A stretch of 64,000 bases of DNA from Pseudomonas canadensis (GTDB lineage: Bacteria > Pseudomonadota > Gammaproteobacteria > Pseudomonadales > Pseudomonadaceae). Positions 54,874 to 63,243 of this stretch are shown piece by piece (position 1 is the first letter of the stretch; each line of letters opens with the position of its first letter). Both the position numbers and the translations under genes were made by a program. Under the pieces are notes generated by a model. It was given only the letters and a program-made list of their open reading frames with translations, did not search any database and had not been told where the DNA came from. Location of the stretch: assembly GCF_000503215.1 (NCBI RefSeq), contig NZ_AYTD01000011.1, forward strand, positions 248,001-312,000, read 5' to 3'.

Positions 54874-56013
54874 TCAGCGGCGTGTTGCCACGCGCCACAC
54901 CCGCGCAATATCCGCCGCCCGCTCCTGCAACAAACGCGGCGCCTCAGCGCACGCCTGTTCCAGGCTCATCGGCCCGGAAGGCAAGGCGAACGCCGCGTCC
55001 ACGCCGTGGGCGTACATCTGCTCATAGCCATCGCCCAATGTGCCGGCAATCACAATGACCGACACGTTGTGTTGTTGGGCGATGCGCGCCACGCCGAACG
55101 GAGTTTTACCGCGCAGGGTCTGGGCATCGAAGCGGCCTTCCCCGGTGATGACCAGGTCGGCGCCGCGTACGGCTTCGTCCAGGCCGACCAGTTCGGCCAC
55201 TACCTCGACACCGGCGCGAAATTGCGCGCCCAGGAAGGCCTTGGCGGCAAATCCCAGCCCACCCGCAGCGCCGCTGCCCGGTTCGTCGCGTACATCTTTA
55301 GGCAGCACCTTCGCGCAGTGGTCGGCGAAGTGGCCGAGGGCGGCGTCCAGTTGGTGGACCTGCTCGGGATTTGCGCCTTTTTGCGGGCCGAATATCGCCG
55401 ACGCACCGTGGTGGCCGCACAGCGGGTTGTTGACGTCGGCGGCGATTTCAAAGCGCACCTGGGCCAGGCGTGGGTCCAGATGTTCAAGGCTGATCTGCGC
55501 CAGACGGGCCAAGGCCAGGCCACCGGCGGGTAGCGCTTGATGTTCGGCATCGAACAGTTGCACGCCGAGCGCCTGCATCGCACCCGCGCCGCCATCGTTG
55601 GTGGCACTGCCGCCAATCGCCAGGATGATGCGCTGGGCGCCGGCATCCAGGGCGGCGCGGATCAGTTCGCCGGTGCCATAGGTGGTCGTTTTGCATGCGT
55701 CGCGCTGGCCCGGAGGGACTAACTGCAAACCGCTGGCTTCAGCCATTTCGATGATCGCGGTGTGGCTGTCGGCCAACCAGCCCCAATGTGCGTCGACGGC
55801 TGCGCCAAGCGGGCCGCGTACGGTGTGGTGACGCAACTCGCCATTGCAGGCAGCCAGCACCGAATCCACCGTGCCTTCACCGCCATCCGCCATCGGGCAC
55901 TGAACCAACTGTGCATCCGGCCAAACCTGGGCCAACCCTTCGGCAATGGCCTGGGCGACGCCTTCGGCACTCAGGCTATCCTTGAACGAGTCGGGGGCGA
56001 TGATGATTTTCAT
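54874..56013 (-). CDS. Glycerate 2-kinase (GarK/GlxK family)
   Basis: 379 residues. Phosphorylates D-glycerate, the end product of glucarate/galactarate and glyoxylate routes. Motifs: MKIIIAPDSFKDSLSA at the N-terminus, CPMADGGEGTVDSVLAA, IILAIGGSATNDGGAGAMQALG and ADLVITGEGRFDAQTLRGKTP. The ATG at 56013 follows GGAGAAAG; the frame stays open to 56082 but without a site. It lies next to cdaR, which controls hexarate/glycerate genes in E. coli, so a shared operon or regulon is likely. Confidence 0.93.
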   Translation of the reverse strand: MKIIIAPDSFKDSLSAEGVAQAIAEGLAQVWPDAQLVQCPMADGGEGTVDSVLAACNGELRHHTVRGPLGAAVDAHWGWLADSHTAIIEMAEASGLQLVPPGQRDACKTTTYGTGELIRAALDAGAQRIILAIGGSATNDGGAGAMQALGVQLFDAEHQALPAGGLALARLAQISLEHLDPRLAQVRFEIAADVNNPLCGHHGASAIFGPQKGANPEQVHQLDAALGHFADHCAKVLPKDVRDEPGSGAAGGLGFAAKAFLGAQFRAGVEVVAELVGLDEAVRGADLVITGEGRFDAQTLRGKTPFGVARIAQQHNVSVIVIAGTLGDGYEQMYAHGVDAAFALPSGPMSLEQACAEAPRLLQERAADIARVWRVATRR

Positions 56014-56104
56014 GGGCTTTCTCCGGTTTTTATGATGCCCATGCTGCCAGTTGCCAGGGCTGCTGACGCCGGTCAGATGCACAAGTACGACGGCGCTTTG
56101 TTGT

Positions 56105-57211
56105 TCATTCAGACAAAGCCTGGGGCAGCAGCTGTACGCCGAGGTAGAGGGCGAGCATACCGTCCAGGGTCAACGGGTCGACACCACTGAGTTCGGCAAT
56201 ACGCTCCATGCGGTAACGCAGGCTGTTGCGGTGAATACCAAGGGCGTCCGCACAGGCCTGGCTTTGCCCGTCGTGTTCACACCAACTGCGCAGAGTCGCC
56301 TGCAACTGACCATTGCTGTCCTTGGCCAGCACTTTACGCAGCGGGTTGAGCAGTTCGTCGAGCGCGTCGTCATTGCGATGGCGCCAGAGCATAACGGGCA
56401 AGCGATAGCGATTGAGGGTCAGCAGGCGCGACTGCGGCAGCACATCACGGCCATAAGCGAGCAGATCGCCGACACGCCGATAGCAACGGCGCAGGCCGGT
56501 CAGGCCGTCCGCTTGCCCACCCACGGCAACGCGCAAGATGTTCCAACCGAGGCTTTCGAGTTTTTCTAGCAAGCGCGGGTTGTCGACCTGCACAGATGCC
56601 GGCCGGCACCACAGCAATGAGTATTGCGCCGAGCTGACACACCAGCTGTCCGGATAACGCGAGGCAAGCCACGCACTCAACGCTTCCGCCGATTGCCCCG
56701 CGCCCAGTTCAAACAGGTACGGCGTGCGTGCCAGCTGCGGCTTGAGCCCCAGTTGCTGGGCTTCGTCCAACAGGCGTGGCGAATCGCCGGTTTCCGCCAG
56801 CAGCAAGGCCAGCAGATCATCACAGCGCTGACGCCGCCATTGTTGCTCGGCCTGCTGGTGACGATGGCTGACCAGCATTTCGGCGGTCATGCGCACCAGT
56901 TCGGCGTAGGTGCGCAGGCCCTCCGGTTCGCCAGTGATGCCGAGCACGCCGATCAGGCGCCCGTCATGCAGCAGCGGCAGGTTGATGCCCGGTTGTACCC
57001 CCTTGAGGTGCTTGGCGGTCTGGCCGTCGATTTCCACCACCCGGCCGTTGGCGAGCACCAGTTGTGCGCCTTCATGCCGGGTGTTGATACGCTCGGGCTC
57101 ACCACTACCGAGGATCAGGCCCTGGCTGTCCATGACATTGACGTTGTGAGGCAGGATCGCCATGGTTCGATCGACGATATCCTGCGCCAGGTCATGATCC
57201 AGCTCGAACAT
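56105..57211 (-). CDS. cdaR: CdaR-type sugar diacid regulator
   Basis: 368 residues: an N-terminal sugar-diacid recognition domain (FELDHDLAQDIVDRTMAILP, GVLGITGEPEGLRTYAELVRMTAEML cut at RTYA), a middle GGDEF-like/PucR linker and a C-terminal PucR-type helix-turn-helix (LRSWCEHDGQSQACADALGIHRNSLRYRMERI split at DALG). E. coli CdaR activates glucarate, galactarate and glycerate genes. It is transcribed with glycerate kinase (91-bp gap) and divergently from an MFS transporter. Confidence 0.92.
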   Translation of the reverse strand: MFELDHDLAQDIVDRTMAILPHNVNVMDSQGLILGSGEPERINTRHEGAQLVLANGRVVEIDGQTAKHLKGVQPGINLPLLHDGRLIGVLGITGEPEGLRTYAELVRMTAEMLVSHRHQQAEQQWRRQRCDDLLALLLAETGDSPRLLDEAQQLGLKPQLARTPYLFELGAGQSAEALSAWLASRYPDSWCVSSAQYSLLWCRPASVQVDNPRLLEKLESLGWNILRVAVGGQADGLTGLRRCYRRVGDLLAYGRDVLPQSRLLTLNRYRLPVMLWRHRNDDALDELLNPLRKVLAKDSNGQLQATLRSWCEHDGQSQACADALGIHRNSLRYRMERIAELSGVDPLTLDGMLALYLGVQLLPQALSE

Positions 57212-57247
57212 GGGGTTAAATTCCTTAAAAAGCGGGGTTGTTCATAG

Positions 57248-57275
57248 GCACAGCGCAAAGCCGGGTTCGCTGTGC
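57248..57275. promoter_or_regulatory. Inverted repeat between cdaR and the transporter, operator candidate
   Basis: GCACAGCG (57248-57255) and CGCTGTGC (57268-57275) are perfect 8-bp inverted arms with a 12-bp spacer, one of the few symmetrical elements in the 161-bp divergent gap. CdaR is the obvious candidate to bind here. A transcript hairpin is the alternative. Confidence 0.4.
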
Positions 57276-57372
57276 GCAAGCACAAAGACAGCGGCCTGCC
57301 AGGTGGCCGAGACTCAGTGGGCGATCAACGTTACCCTCGCATCGCAAAAAATCATAATAAAGAGAGACTGCC

Positions 57373-58683
57373 ATGTCACAGAGCGCCACGACCCCACTGG
57401 CCACCGATGACGATAAAAACGCCATCTACAAGCGCATTACCCTGCGCCTGATCCCCTTCATTTTCATCTGCTATCTGTTCAATTACCTCGACCGGGTAAA
57501 CGTTGGCTTTGCCAAGTTGCAGATGCTCGATGCGTTGAAATTCAGCGAAACCGTGTACGGCCTCGGCGCCGGGATCTTCTTCATCGGCTACGTGCTGTGC
57601 GGCGTACCGAGCAACCTGGCGTTGACCAAGTTCGGTCCACGGCGCTGGATCGCGTTGATGATGATCGTCTGGGGCACGCTGTCTACCTGCCTGCTGTTCG
57701 TCACCACGCCGACACACTTCTACACCTTGCGCCTGTTCACCGGTGCCGCCGAAGCGGGCTTCTTCCCCGGCGTGGTGCTGTACCTCTCGCAGTGGTTCCC
57801 GACCTTCCGCCGTGGGCGGATCATGGCGCTGTTCATGTCGGCGATCCCGGTTTCCGGGTTGCTCGGCAGCCCGTTCTCCGGCTGGATCCTCAACCACTTC
57901 GCTGCCGGCCAAGGTGGCCTCGCGGGCTGGCAGTGGATGTTCCTGCTGCAAGGCATCCCGACTGTCGTGCTGGGCGCCCTCGCCTACTTCCTGCTCAGCG
58001 ACAGCTTTGCCAACGCCAAATGGCTCAAGCCCCACGAACGCGCAGTGCTGGAAGCCGACCAGGCCACCGACCTGGCGAACAAGCCGAAAACCACCACCGA
58101 CTCCTTGGCCGAAGTGTTCAAGAATCCGGCGATCTGGGCGTTCGGCCTGATTTACTTCTGCATCCAGAGCGGCGTATACGCCATCAACTTCTGGCTGCCG
58201 TCGATCATCAAGAACCTGGGGTTCAGCGATAACCTGGTGATCGGCTGGCTCAGCGCGATCCCCTACCTGCTGGCGGCCGTGTTCATGTTGCTGGTGGGTC
58301 GATCCGCCGACTTGCGCAAAGAGCGTCGCTGGCACTTGGTGGTGCCGATGTTGATGGGCGCTGTGGGCCTGGTGATCGCGGTGAATTTTGCCACGACCCC
58401 AGCGATTGCAATCCTCGGCCTGACCATCGCCACCATGGGTGCCCTCACCGGCCTGCCGATGTTCTGGCCGGTGCCCACCGCCATGCTCAGTGCCGGCGCG
58501 GCGGCAGGAGGCCTGGCGTTGATCAACTCCATGGGCCAGATGGCCGGCTTCCTCAGCCCTTATATCGTCGGCTTTGTGAAGGATGCCACCGGGTCCACGG
58601 ATGTGGCGCTATACCTGCTGGCAGCGGTGATCGTCGCCGGTAGCGTATTGGCGCTGCGAATGACCCGTACCCTCAAGGCGTAA
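57373..58683 (+). CDS. MFS transporter of the anion:cation symporter family (hexarate/glycerate type)
   Basis: 436 residues with 12 membrane segments. The anion:cation symporter pattern is clear: RITLRLIPFIFICYLFNYLDRVNVGFAKLQM in TM1 (cut at YLFN), GYVLCGVPSNLALTKFGPRRW, and RLFTGAAEAGFFPGVVLYLSQWFP. Members import galactonate, glucarate, tartrate or phthalate. Position opposite cdaR and glycerate kinase favours a hexarate or glycerate. The ATG follows AGAGAGAC. Confidence 0.9.
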   Translation: MSQSATTPLATDDDKNAIYKRITLRLIPFIFICYLFNYLDRVNVGFAKLQMLDALKFSETVYGLGAGIFFIGYVLCGVPSNLALTKFGPRRWIALMMIVWGTLSTCLLFVTTPTHFYTLRLFTGAAEAGFFPGVVLYLSQWFPTFRRGRIMALFMSAIPVSGLLGSPFSGWILNHFAAGQGGLAGWQWMFLLQGIPTVVLGALAYFLLSDSFANAKWLKPHERAVLEADQATDLANKPKTTTDSLAEVFKNPAIWAFGLIYFCIQSGVYAINFWLPSIIKNLGFSDNLVIGWLSAIPYLLAAVFMLLVGRSADLRKERRWHLVVPMLMGAVGLVIAVNFATTPAIAILGLTIATMGALTGLPMFWPVPTAMLSAGAAAGGLALINSMGQMAGFLSPYIVGFVKDATGSTDVALYLLAAVIVAGSVLALRMTRTLKA

Positions 58684-58689
58684 CCTTGC

Positions 58690-58716
58690 CCTGTAGGCGC
58701 CGGCTTGCCGGCGATG
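58690..58716. repeat. Single REP sequence
   Basis: TGTAGGCGCCGGCTTGCCGG continues to GCGATG, a lone REP copy whose core (CGCCGGC-TT-GCCGGCG) folds into a hairpin just after the transporter stop. It may act as transcript terminator or stabiliser. Confidence 0.7.
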
Positions 58717-58741
58717 AGTAGAGGCGTCTACACAACACTGT

Positions 58742-58777
58742 GGCAACCACGGTAGCCACGGCAACCATGGTAACCAC
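58742..58777. repeat. Four tandem 9-bp repeats
   Basis: Four head-to-tail copies of GG(C/T)A(A/G)CCA(C/T): GGCAACCAC, GGTAGCCAC, GGCAACCAT, GGTAACCAC. This is a small degenerate minisatellite in non-coding DNA. Copy number may vary between strains. Confidence 0.7.
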
Positions 58778-58861
58778 GATGCGAAGCGAGTCGCTCTTGA
58801 TCTTGATGTTGCCTTTGATCTTAGGCGCCCCGTCAAACACGCTGGCCGGAATTCGACAGGG

Positions 58862-59046
58862 ATTTGGGGGGTAAACCGGCAGGGATGCCGGTTTAGCCGC
58901 CCCGCGCCATGGATGGCGCGTGGCGGCGGCCCCCCAAATACCTGGCGGATTACGGGCACACCGAGCCTAGGCGAGGTGCCGAGTGTTGGGGCAAGAGCCC
59001 TTTGCTTACTTTGGGGCTTTTCCAAAGTGAGCCGCCGTAAGGGCGG
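58862..59046. repeat. Structured intergenic repeat with three-way junction fold
   Basis: The gap 58684-59297 (614 bp) has no credible gene. Its centre folds strongly. ATTTGGGGGG (58862-58871) pairs with CCCCCCAAAT (58930-58939) as an outer stem. Inside it are two adjacent hairpins: TAAACCGGCA with TGCCGGTTTA (58872-58895, loop GGGA), and a 15-bp stem with one mismatch (58896-58910 with 58913-58927). Downstream are ACTTTGG/CCAAAGT (59008-59028) and CCGCC/GGCGG (59032-59046). It resembles the long intergenic repeats known in P. fluorescens genomes. A 100-codon frame (58913-59215) crosses the hairpins and is not credible. From 59050 to 59297 I see nothing. Confidence 0.7.
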
Positions 59047-59297
59047 AACCAATAGAAGCCTTTACCTAAATAACGGATATGTACCCGATCAGATCCAGCA
59101 TCCAGGTCGGCTGTCAGGCCGCCTTCGCAGGCAATCAAGCCCCCACATCCGGATGGCGGGGCAGCCGTTAGAGAGCGGTCGTCCATACGAGCGCTGGCGG
59201 GAGCAAGCTCCCTAGCCACAGATCCAGCGCCGTACTCAGAACTGTATAGATAGCTATGCACTGAAGGCCTACCCCTCAGCCGGCGCCGACAATTACG

Positions 59298-60002
59298 TCA
59301 GAGCAAACCGCCGCCGTCGATGTCAATCACGGCACCGGACATGAAGCCATTCTCCATGGCCAGCACATACCCCGCCGCGACCTCATGCGCCTGACCCACG
59401 CGCCCGACCGGCAATGCGCCGCCCGCCTTGGCGAACATCGCCAGGCGCTGTTCTTGCGCCAAGCCTGCATACGCAGGCGTATCGATGACCCCCGGGCTGA
59501 TCACGTTGACCCGACGCGGTGCCAGCTCCTTCGCCAACTGCTTGCCCAACGCTTCAGTCGCCGCGTTGATACTCGTCTTGATGAACTGGCCCGGCGCCAA
59601 TTTACGTCCCAGTTGCCCAGAGGTCAGGCTGATGCTGCCGTGTTCGTCCAGGTATGGCAGTGCCAGTTGAATCGCCCGCAGCGAGCCCCAGAGCTTCACA
59701 TTGAAATTTTCCTGGGCCTCGTTCAGGTCGGTCTCGACCAGCGGCTTGGCGCGCACGTTGGGGCCGGAGGTGTAGACCAGATGGTCAAAGCGCCCCACGG
59801 TCTCGAACAGGCGCTGCAGGGAGGCCGCATCGGTGACATCCACCGGTTCGCTGCGCAGGCCATTTTCCACGCCAGACACCAAGCGCCGCCCGGCGAGTAC
59901 CACCTGCGCGCCCCGCGCGGCCGCGGCCTTGGCCACGGCGGCACCGATACCGCTGCTGCCGCCGATCACGATGACGGTTTTGCCGTTGAGGGAAGAAGTC
60001 AT
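59298..60002 (-). CDS. Atypical SDR lacking the catalytic Tyr and Lys
   Basis: 234 residues. The nucleotide motif VIVIGGSSGIGAAVAKAAAARG is intact and VLAGRRL suggests NADP. The strand with the catalytic Ser is present (SISLTSGQ), but where YxxxK is expected the sequence reads GQFIKTSINAATEALGKQLA, so by alignment Tyr is replaced by Lys and Lys by Asn. The end (INVISPGVIDTPAYAG-like, here VNVISPGVIDTPAYAG) is normal. This fits the Lin1944-like SDR subgroup, whose function is unknown. It is divergent from a LysR gene that probably controls it. Confidence 0.85.
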   Translation of the reverse strand: MTSSLNGKTVIVIGGSSGIGAAVAKAAAARGAQVVLAGRRLVSGVENGLRSEPVDVTDAASLQRLFETVGRFDHLVYTSGPNVRAKPLVETDLNEAQENFNVKLWGSLRAIQLALPYLDEHGSISLTSGQLGRKLAPGQFIKTSINAATEALGKQLAKELAPRRVNVISPGVIDTPAYAGLAQEQRLAMFAKAGGALPVGRVGQAHEVAAGYVLAMENGFMSGAVIDIDGGGLL

Positions 60003-60102
60003 GGGGAAATTCCTGAGTGAGAAAATGAGCGTTCATCTTCACAGCTTGGCAATCGGCGAAAAATCCCGGTAAAACGACAAGATCTTTAAAGGATTTTTAC
60101 AA

Positions 60103-61005
60103 ATGAGCTCGACCCTCGACCTTGAAGTTTTCGTGCGCACCGCCGATACCGGCAGCCTGTCTGCCGCCGCACGCGGGCTCGGCCTGACCCCGGCGGCCGC
60201 CAGTATTGCCCTCAAGCGCCTGGAAACCCGCCTGGGCATTCGCCTGCTGGCACGCTCCACCCGCAGCATGCGCCTGACCGAGGAAGGTCGGCGCTACCTC
60301 GAGAGCGTGCGCGTCGCGCTGGAAGCCCTGTCCGAGGGCGAACAGGCGATCAAGCAACAGGGCCAGAGCCTCAGCGGGTTGCTGCAGCTGGCGGCGCCCT
60401 CGGATTTCGGGCGCAATGTGTTGCTGGGCTGGCTGGATGCATTCAAGCTCGAACATCCAAATATCCGCCTGCAATTGCTGCTCAACGACAGCAATGCCGA
60501 CCTGTTCCGCGACACCGTCGACATCGCCCTGCGGTTTGGCGTGCCAAGGGATTCCAGCCTGGTGGCGCTCCCGGTGGTGCCCGATCACCACCGCATCCCC
60601 TGTGCCAGCCCGGCTTACCTGGCGCGCCATGGCACACCCCTCGCTCCGGCTGACCTGGCGCAGCACAACACCCTGCGCTACATGCGCCAGGGCCGGGCCA
60701 ACAACACCTGGTATTTCCGCCAGGGCACGGTGCTGCAAGAGGTCGAGGTGTCGGGCGATTACCTGAGCGATGACGGTGAAATCGTGCGACGCTGGGCGTT
60801 GGCCGGTCACGGAATCGCCTATAAGGCCAATCTGGACATTGCCCAAGACATCAAGGCCGGTCGACTGGTGCCCTTGCTACCGGATTGGCAAGGCGAACCC
60901 ACGCCCTTCAACCTGATGTGCCCTCACCGTCTGCAGGTGTCGGAACGCGTGAAGGTGCTGCATCGCTTTTTACAGCAGCGTTGCCAGACATTGCTGAGCC
61001 CATGA
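60103..61005 (+). CDS. LysR-family transcriptional regulator
   Basis: 300 residues: an N-terminal winged helix (LEVFVRTADTGSLSAAARGLGLTPAAASIALKRLE split at LGLT), and a C-terminal effector domain starting near LQLAAPSDFGRNVLLGWLDAF. It resembles the large group of LysR proteins that control an adjacent, divergently transcribed oxidoreductase. Here that gene is the atypical SDR, with a 100-bp shared promoter region. I see no clear T-N11-A operator. The ATG at 60103 comes after a run of A/T with AAAGGA seven to twelve bases upstream. Confidence 0.92.
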   Translation: MSSTLDLEVFVRTADTGSLSAAARGLGLTPAAASIALKRLETRLGIRLLARSTRSMRLTEEGRRYLESVRVALEALSEGEQAIKQQGQSLSGLLQLAAPSDFGRNVLLGWLDAFKLEHPNIRLQLLLNDSNADLFRDTVDIALRFGVPRDSSLVALPVVPDHHRIPCASPAYLARHGTPLAPADLAQHNTLRYMRQGRANNTWYFRQGTVLQEVEVSGDYLSDDGEIVRRWALAGHGIAYKANLDIAQDIKAGRLVPLLPDWQGEPTPFNLMCPHRLQVSERVKVLHRFLQQRCQTLLSP

Positions 61006-61084
61006 AGAAACGCGCGCAGGGCTTGTCCCAGAGCGGCTGAGTCTGGTATTGCATGGGTACATTTCCCGCCTTGAGGAGTTATCC

Positions 61085-62095
61085 ATGATTTACCGCACAT
61101 TGGGCCAGTCCGGGTTGAAGGTGAGTGCCTTGACCCTGGGCACCATGATGTTTGGCGAACAGACCAACACCGAGGACTCGCTGCGCATCATCGACAAGGC
61201 CTGGGACCAGGGCATCAATTTCATCGACACGGCGGACGTCTACACCGGCGGTCGCTCCGAGGAAATAGTCGGCGAAGCCATTGTGCGCAATCGCCAGGAT
61301 TGGGTGGTGGCGTCCAAGGTCGGCATCGGCCCGGTGGACGGTTTGCCCAACCGCAGCGGCTTGAGCCGCAAGCGCATTTTCAACGCGCTGGAGGCCAGCC
61401 TGACACGCCTCGATACCGACTACTTGGACATCTACTACCTGCACCGTGAAGACCACAACACGCCGCTGGAAGTGACGGTATCGGCGATTGGCGACCTGAT
61501 CCGCCAGGGCAAGATCCGCTACTGGGGCCTGTCCAACTATCGCGGTTGGCGCATCGCCGAGGTGATTCGCGTGGCCGAGCGCCTGGGCGTCGACAAACCG
61601 GGGATCAGCCAGCCGTTGTACAACATCGTCAACCGCCAGGCCGAAGTGGAGCAGATCACCGCGGCAGCCGCGTACGGCCTGGGTGTGGTGCCCTACAGCC
61701 CACTGGCCCGCGGCGTGCTCAGTGGTAAATACGCCCCGGACGTTACCCCCGAAGCCGGCAGCCGCGCGGCGCGCCAGGACAAACGCATCCTGGAAACCGA
61801 ATGGCGCGTGGAATCGTTGCGCATCGCCCAGCAGATCCAGCAGTACACCCAAGGTCGTGGCGTCGGGATCGTCGAGTTTGCGATTGCCTGGGTACTGAAC
61901 AACTCGGCGGTCAGTTCGGCGATTGTGGGGCCGCGTACCGAGGCGCAGTGGGATGCCTATATTGGCGCGCTGGAGGTGAAGATCAGCGCCGAAGATGAGG
62001 CGTTTATCGATTCGTTGGTGACGCCGGGGCATTCATCCACGCCGGGGTTCAATGATGTGGGGCATTTCGTCTCCGGTCGCATACCACGCGCATAA
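61085..62095 (+). CDS. Aldo/keto reductase
   Basis: 336 residues of the AKR barrel. Catalytic tetrad: Asp and Tyr in FIDTADVYTGGRSEEIVGEA, Lys in WVVASKVGIGP, His in DIYYLHREDHNTPLE. NADPH-binding end: AIVGPRTEAQWDAYIGALE. It reduces aldehydes or ketones with NADPH; the natural substrate is not evident. The ATG at 61085 follows GAGGAG by 7 bases, which decides against the longer frame from 61049. A single gene followed by a REPIN. Confidence 0.92.
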   Translation: MIYRTLGQSGLKVSALTLGTMMFGEQTNTEDSLRIIDKAWDQGINFIDTADVYTGGRSEEIVGEAIVRNRQDWVVASKVGIGPVDGLPNRSGLSRKRIFNALEASLTRLDTDYLDIYYLHREDHNTPLEVTVSAIGDLIRQGKIRYWGLSNYRGWRIAEVIRVAERLGVDKPGISQPLYNIVNRQAEVEQITAAAAYGLGVVPYSPLARGVLSGKYAPDVTPEAGSRAARQDKRILETEWRVESLRIAQQIQQYTQGRGVGIVEFAIAWVLNNSAVSSAIVGPRTEAQWDAYIGALEVKISAEDEAFIDSLVTPGHSSTPGFNDVGHFVSGRIPRA

Positions 62096-62106
62096 CCCCT
62101 CCACTG

Positions 62107-62207
62107 TGTAGGAGCGAGCTTGCTCGCGAAGAACGCAAGGACACCACGGGCTACCTAATAGCGCTGCGTAATCGTTGACGTTCTTCGCGAGCAAGCTCGC
62201 TCCTACA
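62107..62207. repeat. REPIN with perfect 29-bp arms
   Basis: Arms 62107-62135 and 62179-62207 are exact reverse complements over 29 bases (each begins TGTAGGAGCGAGCTTGCTCG), with a 43-bp spacer. It is a second REPIN subtype: its head differs from the 26.1-kb copy (TGTAGGAGCGAG against TGTGGGAGCGGG). Confidence 0.9.
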
Positions 62208-62306
62208 GGATTTTCCTGAAAAACGCCCCAAAACAGCGCAACCCTCTCCCGCCAAAAGCTCCATAATCCCCTCATCTTTTGTATCAACGGTTTTCGCGAG
62301 GATAGT

Positions 62307-63188
62307 GTGTCTAAAGGTGTTGTTTTATCGGTCTTGGCCTCAGTGTTGTTTGCCGTGATGTATTACTTCACATCATTGCTCACGCCCTTGAGCGGCCTGG
62401 AAATTTTCGGCTGGCGCATGTTGCTCACCGTGCCGTGCATGACGATCTTCATGATCGTCAGCGGCGAATGGCGACGGGTGTGGGAGCTGGCGCAACTGCT
62501 TGCGGCCAAGCCGCGCTTGATTGCGGGTGTGTTGCTGTCTTCCGCCTTGTTGGGCGTGCAGCTATGGCTGTTTATGTGGGCGCCGCTGAATGGGCGCAGC
62601 CTGGATGTGTCGGTGGGTTACTTCCTGTTGCCGCTGACCATGGTGCTGACCGGGCGTCTGGTGTGGGGTGAACAACTGTCCTATCTGCAACGGATCGCCG
62701 TGTTTTTTGCCGCCCTCGGTGTACTCAACGAGTTGTACCAGGCGGGTGGATTCTCCTGGGCAACGCTGGTGGTGATCATTGGTTACCCGGTTTATTTCAT
62801 CGTGCGCAAATACCTCCAGACCGACCACCTGGGCGGGCTCTGGCTGGATATGGCGCTGATGCTGCCGGTGGCCTGGTGGTTTGTGCAGAGTGGCGAGCAA
62901 GGCTTTGCGGTCATGGATGCCCACCCGAAACTGTATGCACTGATCCCGATGCTGGGCCTGATCAGTGCCTCAGCGCTGGTGAGCTATATCATCGCCAGCC
63001 GTTTACTGGCGTTCAGTCTGTTTGGTTTGCTCAGTTATGTGGAGCCTGTGCTGCTGCTGGGCGTGGCATTGATCCTGGGGGAAGGGATCAAAGGTGGCGA
63101 ATGGTTCACCTACATCCCGATCTGGCTGGCGGTGATGGTGCTGGTGTTCGAAGGTTTCAAGCACTTGGTCCGCCAACGCAAAGCCTGA
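62307..63188 (+). CDS. rarD: RarD-type EamA transporter
   Basis: 293 residues with ten membrane helices. N-terminal VLSVLASVLFAVMYYFTSLLTPLSGLEIFGWRML (split at YYFT), then LNGRSLDVSVGYFLLPLTMVLTGRLVWGE and LLSYVEPVLLLGVALILGEGI are typical of RarD (drug/metabolite transporter superfamily), first linked to chloramphenicol sensitivity; the natural substrate is unsettled. The start is GTG at 62307 with GAGGA six bases before. It ends at a bidirectional terminator shared with hppD. Confidence 0.88.
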   Translation: MSKGVVLSVLASVLFAVMYYFTSLLTPLSGLEIFGWRMLLTVPCMTIFMIVSGEWRRVWELAQLLAAKPRLIAGVLLSSALLGVQLWLFMWAPLNGRSLDVSVGYFLLPLTMVLTGRLVWGEQLSYLQRIAVFFAALGVLNELYQAGGFSWATLVVIIGYPVYFIVRKYLQTDHLGGLWLDMALMLPVAWWFVQSGEQGFAVMDAHPKLYALIPMLGLISASALVSYIIASRLLAFSLFGLLSYVEPVLLLGVALILGEGIKGGEWFTYIPIWLAVMVLVFEGFKHLVRQRKA

Positions 63189-63201
63189 TGCGCAGGCGAT
63201 A

Positions 63202-63240
63202 AAAAGCCCGGCCGGGGTTACCCTCGGCCGGGCTTTTTTA
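63202..63240. terminator. Bidirectional rho-independent terminator
   Basis: AAAAAGCCCGGCCG (63202-63215) pairs with CGGCCGGGCTTTTT (63226-63239), loop GGGTTACCCT, giving a 14-bp perfect stem with A- and T-runs on either side. It terminates both rarD and hppD. Confidence 0.93.
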
Positions 63241-63243
63241 CGT

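Noticed and set aside
58913..59215. 100-codon plus-strand frame in the 58.7-59.3 kb gap
   Set aside because: It crosses the hairpins of the structured repeat and shows no ribosome site; frames of this kind are a common artefact of intergenic repeats.
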